Assembly (NCBI GenBank): GCA_029706075.1 | Contig: JAINUG010000215.1 | Location: 137,501-201,500 of the forward strand | DNA: 64,000 nt | Direction of reading: 5' to 3' | Source of the DNA: Aldrovandia affinis | Taxonomy: Eukaryota > Chordata > Actinopteri > Notacanthiformes > Halosauridae | Part shown: one piece after another, positions 16,954 to 64,000 of the stretch | Layout of the letters: each line of letters opens with the position of its first letter | How positions within the stretch are numbered: the first letter of the stretch is position 1 | The notes under the pieces: model-generated | The model's input: only the letters and a program-made list of their open reading frames with translations | What the model was told of the DNA's origin: nothing | The model's database searches: none | Program-made: the position numbers and the translations under genes

Positions 16954-19900
16954 CTCCCCATCCTCTACGTAGCCTCGCGTTTGTTCTCGTCTCTGTTTTC
17001 TCAAACCGGTTGCATTTCCGTAAATTCTTTTTTAATTTTTTTAAAAATATATATTTTTTAAAAAAAACGAGGGTAACGTACGGACTCGGAAAACATGAAA
17101 TTCAGGAGGCGACGGGGTTCGCCCCTCCGTCGAAGCACGTGTAAGGGATGCTGTTCTGCCTCATTTACTTAAAAGGCAAGTGCACGCTGCATTTGTGAAG
17201 GCCAGGGCCTTGAGGCCACCGATGGCTAATGATACTGCCAGTCGGAGAAAGCAGACAGATCATTAGCTAATGCTGTAATTACTGAGTTGCTCAGAGTGTG
17301 CCGGGTAGGTCTGCACTCTGCAGTTCATTTGTGCATCTAATTAGAGGAATCTAAGCCCGTAATGCTCTTCTGACAAGAGTTTGAGCCCAAATATGCTCTT
17401 CCCCCCACCCCCAATTTGTGCTCGTGGATTTGGGATAAGAATCTAACCGCTAACTTAGCCTTGAAGGATAGTCACATTGTATTGGCTCACCCCTTGTAAG
17501 TGGTATTTTTTGGGGGATTTTTATCCTTGGAATGAGGCATTGTATACCATTTTAAATTCTTAACGGATGAAAAACTGTTTTTGCTCTGAAAATTTTATGA
17601 AAACAAACAAAAGTCTCATGTTGCTAAATATGAAATGTGTGTGTGAATATTAATGTGCACTATTGTGAAAGCCTTAACATTTTTTTTGACAATTTCTACT
17701 CTTGCAAAAGGAAACTAAAACTTTATTACATGCAAATACAAAACTTGAACAAAAGCACCCCCCTGAAAATAATCAAATATATACACAATAGACTACAGCG
17801 TGAGTGTCCATGCCGTCCCTTCAAAACCACTGAAATTCTGCATTTCAAATAATTTTGTGATAAAACTGGAATGGTGTTCCACAATTCTTCCAAGGTCTTC
17901 CAAATGCCATCGAAGTTGCTAAGACTTCTGTTTTCCCAAGGGAACTGAGGCCACTGGACAACATGTTTGTATTCAGAATGCTAATGATGTTGGCATGTTG
18001 AATTATTTCAATGCTTTATTGCAGATAATCTAAGAAATTAATTCATTTTCAACTAATCTACCCTTAACCAAAATCATCACAGTTGTGTATCAGGATGTTA
18101 TTTAAACTTGAGCTCAAAGACAAGTTACTAGACCCCCCCACATCTGCCTTTTGCGGAGTGAAGATGTGCTCTCAAGTGGAACAATAAAAACGATCCTCTG
18201 CCCTTACACTCTTGGATTAATGAATGTCTGAGGTGAATCGAGGATGAACATGAAGATTCGTAAAGGTTATTTCTACTTGCTTGCAAAATGTCAAAACAAC
18301 CTGTGCATATTAGTATTCATTGTTTATGGTTGTGCCACTTGAAATTGTGATCAAGGAAGGTATTAAGTTTAAGGTTGACCCACATCTGTGCTTCATATAA
18401 CTTTCAAAAAAACATTTTCCAAATGTACCACTTGGGTAAATAACCCCTTCAGTAACCAGTTTTTGGATGACTGCTTGCCTATGTACCTCATTGGAAGGGC
18501 AAAAACTTGAATAAGTGGTGTTTCTGTAGATGTAGTAACCAATGCGATGGTCATTTTCGTAATCTGTTTTTTTCCCCTACAGAGGAGACTTGTTCGGAAA
18601 AAAAAGAATAAGAATAAGAAATAATACAACACATAAGAGCAGAACAATCAAATACACTTTACATTCATATAAAATGTACAACTTTTGGTGAGTTGGGTAT
18701 GTAGAAAAGTTTTTTGAATGGCTCAAGGTTACCAGATACTGTACAAATGCAGTTTTTAAAAGTTTTCCAGATATGGGCCGCATTAACATGCAAAGGCTTT
18801 CATTTTGCACGATATGGTATTTAAAAAACGCGTCCTTCAAACATTTTTTGTCCCAAGGGGGCGCTCAACCCCACTTTTACTGTTCGGCCATTTCTTCCCT
18901 ATTTCTTTATTATACCGCGAACTAACACCAGATATGAGTGGTTTTTTTTCTTTTTGCCGGGGGTCGTGACAAATGTTCCATTAATATGGAAATCATACCT
19001 ATGAATGAGTGCTTATAAAATATTTATTTACATAAAATGTTAATAGATTCTTCTATACCTTGTTCCAGTCTGTATGTGAACAATTCGTATTTCTGAAATG
19101 TGCCTGTTGTAACCTGTACGCATAATGTGATTCCACATTGTTTTAAAGCACACACACATATCTAAGGCATAGCTTTCTCGGTCCCTAATGTTCAATAAAT
19201 AATGCAATGGACATAGGCTACAATTTAACTTTGGAATCTAGTTTTGCCAATGACTCAACAAAGACAATTAAAGGCGTAAAGCTGTGGTCTTCGAGTGAAG
19301 CGCGTATTTGTAAATTGATTTTAATATTAAACCACCTGTGTTATATAATATTAAATATGAGTAATATTGTCCCTGTTGAAACACGGGTTTAACGCCAAAT
19401 CTAAACGATTTGACGTGTTTTTTTGGTGCTGCCTCGTCTGTCTTGCCTACGGTAGCGTCTTAGAGTGGTAACCTTGACAACTGCCAAAGTCACGCTGAGG
19501 CTGTGCGCAATCAGAGCTATCCTCTGTGCGTAACGCACTTTTCAAGGGAGGATAGTCTGTGGACTCGGACATTCATGGAAAGTATTTAGCAATTTCATGC
19601 TGAGGATTTATAACGTTGTATATACATTTGCTACAGTTTGCTAAAAGAAATCTGGTGATTAAATAGTTAAATTCTGTAACCTAAGTCGAAGTCGCAGAAG
19701 AATAGCTACATTTGGAAGAAATCTTGCGTTTGACACCAGTAGCTATCATGGTCTGCAACAGACCAAGATACATACAACTACTGTAGCTATCCATCAAGTC
19801 AAATTGTAATGCGTTTTCCCCATGTATTTTTATTTGGTTTAAATTTCATCAGTGTCTTTTTTTATTTGACATTTAAGAAACCAACACCTTAGGAAAAGTA

Positions 19901-20270
19901 GGACCTCGTCGGAGGAACGCTTGCTCGATCGATCCACGCTATCTTAATTTATTTTTTGCAAGATTTTTAATTATGTCAGTTTTGTATAATCATTTTGGTA
20001 TGGCCAAACATATTTTCCCATGTATATCTGTCTGTATCTGTCGTGTTGCTAACCATTTGGAGAATGCACACGACTAATTATATCAAAGCCTGTGTTTTGT
20101 TCTTTCCCCTTTATCCTTGTGTAACCTCACATTGTAGAGTTTTAAGGGGAAACCGGGAAAGAGAAAGGCACCCACCGCTGTCGCCACTTGAAGCTCCAGC
20201 GTGCTAGTATAAATTGTGTTAACTATGTGAGCATGACTAGCTAGCTAGTAACTAGTTGTGTTGAAAATTA
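16954..20270. other. RPL22-CHD5 intergenic region
   Basis: About 3.3 kb without a recognised gene. It is A/T-rich with low-complexity runs (17040-17075). All open frames are under 90 codons and have no recognisable similarity. The part nearest CHD5 (about 19400-20270) may hold regulatory DNA. Confidence 0.4.
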
Positions 20271-20278
20271 TGGGATGG

Positions 20279-20315
20279 ATTGCCATGGCAACAGACCAGA
20301 CGTCACTTTCTGGGC
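20279..20315 (+). promoter_or_regulatory. Candidate CHD5 promoter motifs: RFX-like X-box and CRE-like site
   Basis: ATTGCCATGGCAACA (20279-20293) matches the palindromic X-box bound by RFX factors. Ten bases further, AGACGTCAC resembles a CRE. Both lie about 300 bp before the CHD5 ATG. Motif match only. Confidence 0.4.
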
Positions 20316-20484
20316 ATGTGTGTTCCATTTTTGTCTCTTTTTTATTTTCAGACTGGAGGATTTGGATAGAGGAGAGCGAGGAGGGAAAGGAGCTTTTTTT
20401 CTGCTTCTTGAATAAAGAGGGCAGCCATCTTTCTTGAAAAAAGAAAAGAAAACTCACAATTCGAGAAAATATAAAGCTAATTCT

Positions 20485-20517
20485 ATGCAGACATTTCAAG
20501 AGACAGTGGCATTCTGA
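20485..20517 (+). other. Candidate upstream ORF (10 codons) in the CHD5 leader
   Basis: ATG at 20485 reads MQTFQETVAF then TGA. It counts only if the CHD5 mRNA leader reaches this far, which I cannot tell. An acceptor-like TTTTATTTTCAG at about 20340-20351 suggests the leader may begin with a spliced exon. Confidence 0.35.
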
Positions 20518-20577
20518 GGGTTAAGTTTCTATACTATTCTAGCAACAGAGGGAGTGCGATTTCGTGAAGGATACCGT

Positions 20578-20586
20578 ATGCGGTAA
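20578..20586 (+). other. Minimal upstream ORF Met-Arg-stop just before the CHD5 start
   Basis: ATG CGG TAA ends two bases before the CHD5 ATG at 20589. A two-codon uORF this close would be expected to affect initiation by termination-reinitiation or leaky scanning. Directly visible in the sequence; the effect is inferred. Confidence 0.5.
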
Positions 20587-20588
20587 AG

Positions 20589-64000
<43,412 letters not shown>

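Overview
The window is nuclear DNA of a ray-finned fish. The evidence is spliced vertebrate genes with GT-AG introns, Tc1/mariner, hAT, CR1 and L2-type elements, several tRNA-derived SINE families, and very long AC/GT microsatellites. Abundant CR1 with AACATAAG-type 3' ends may point to an early-branching teleost; that is only an inference. Three genes are supported: one RING-finger exon of RNF207 on the minus strand (5778-5968), the complete four-exon ribosomal protein gene RPL22 on the plus strand (9490-16917, 128 aa), and the first 25 coding exons of the NuRD-type remodeller CHD5 on the plus strand (20589-63235, running off the right edge). CHD5, RPL22 and RNF207 are also neighbours on human 1p36, with RNF207 facing away from the other two, so this is a conserved syntenic block.

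Layout. 1-5722 is mobile-element debris downstream of the RNF207 exon: an L2-like LINE, a CR1 LINE and a 1.07-kb terminal-inverted-repeat element. 5778-9489 is the divergent RNF207/RPL22 interval, with a candidate RNF207 5' exon and CRE, an AC array, a SINE and a decayed Tc1. RPL22 has a 4-codon first exon next to a pyrimidine-rich start region and a 5.6-kb last intron holding a SINE and a CR1 copy. 16954-20580 has no recognisable gene and ends in the presumed CHD5 promoter and leader, which carries an RFX-like X-box, a CRE-like site and a Met-Arg-stop uORF. CHD5 introns 1 and 2 (13.5 and 10.9 kb) contain transposons and two GC-rich patches. From exon 3 onward the exons are compact and all phases join cleanly (3988 nt, 1329 codons plus 1 nt). 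The encoded order is acidic/basic N-terminus, conserved N-terminal block, PHD1, PHD2, chromodomain 1, chromodomain 2, SNF2 ATPase, helicase-C, then the start of the C-terminal region.

The most unusual property is the repeat architecture of the CHD5 introns. Seven of the 24 introns (2, 6, 8, 11, 18, 19, 23) carry a tandem array that starts on, or within about 45 nt of, the 5' splice site. In introns 2 and 11 the repeated unit contains a copy of the splice donor itself. In introns 6, 11, 18, 19 and 23 the exon reading frame stays open through the array. Intron 8 has AC repeats at its 5' end and GT repeats running almost to its 3' splice site with no polypyrimidine tract, which fits the AC/GT bridging introns described in fish. 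I did not find a wholly new enzymatic system. The candidates for novelty are this donor-seeded array architecture, an insertion with its empty site preserved in an adjacent duplicate, and two unclassified transposons.
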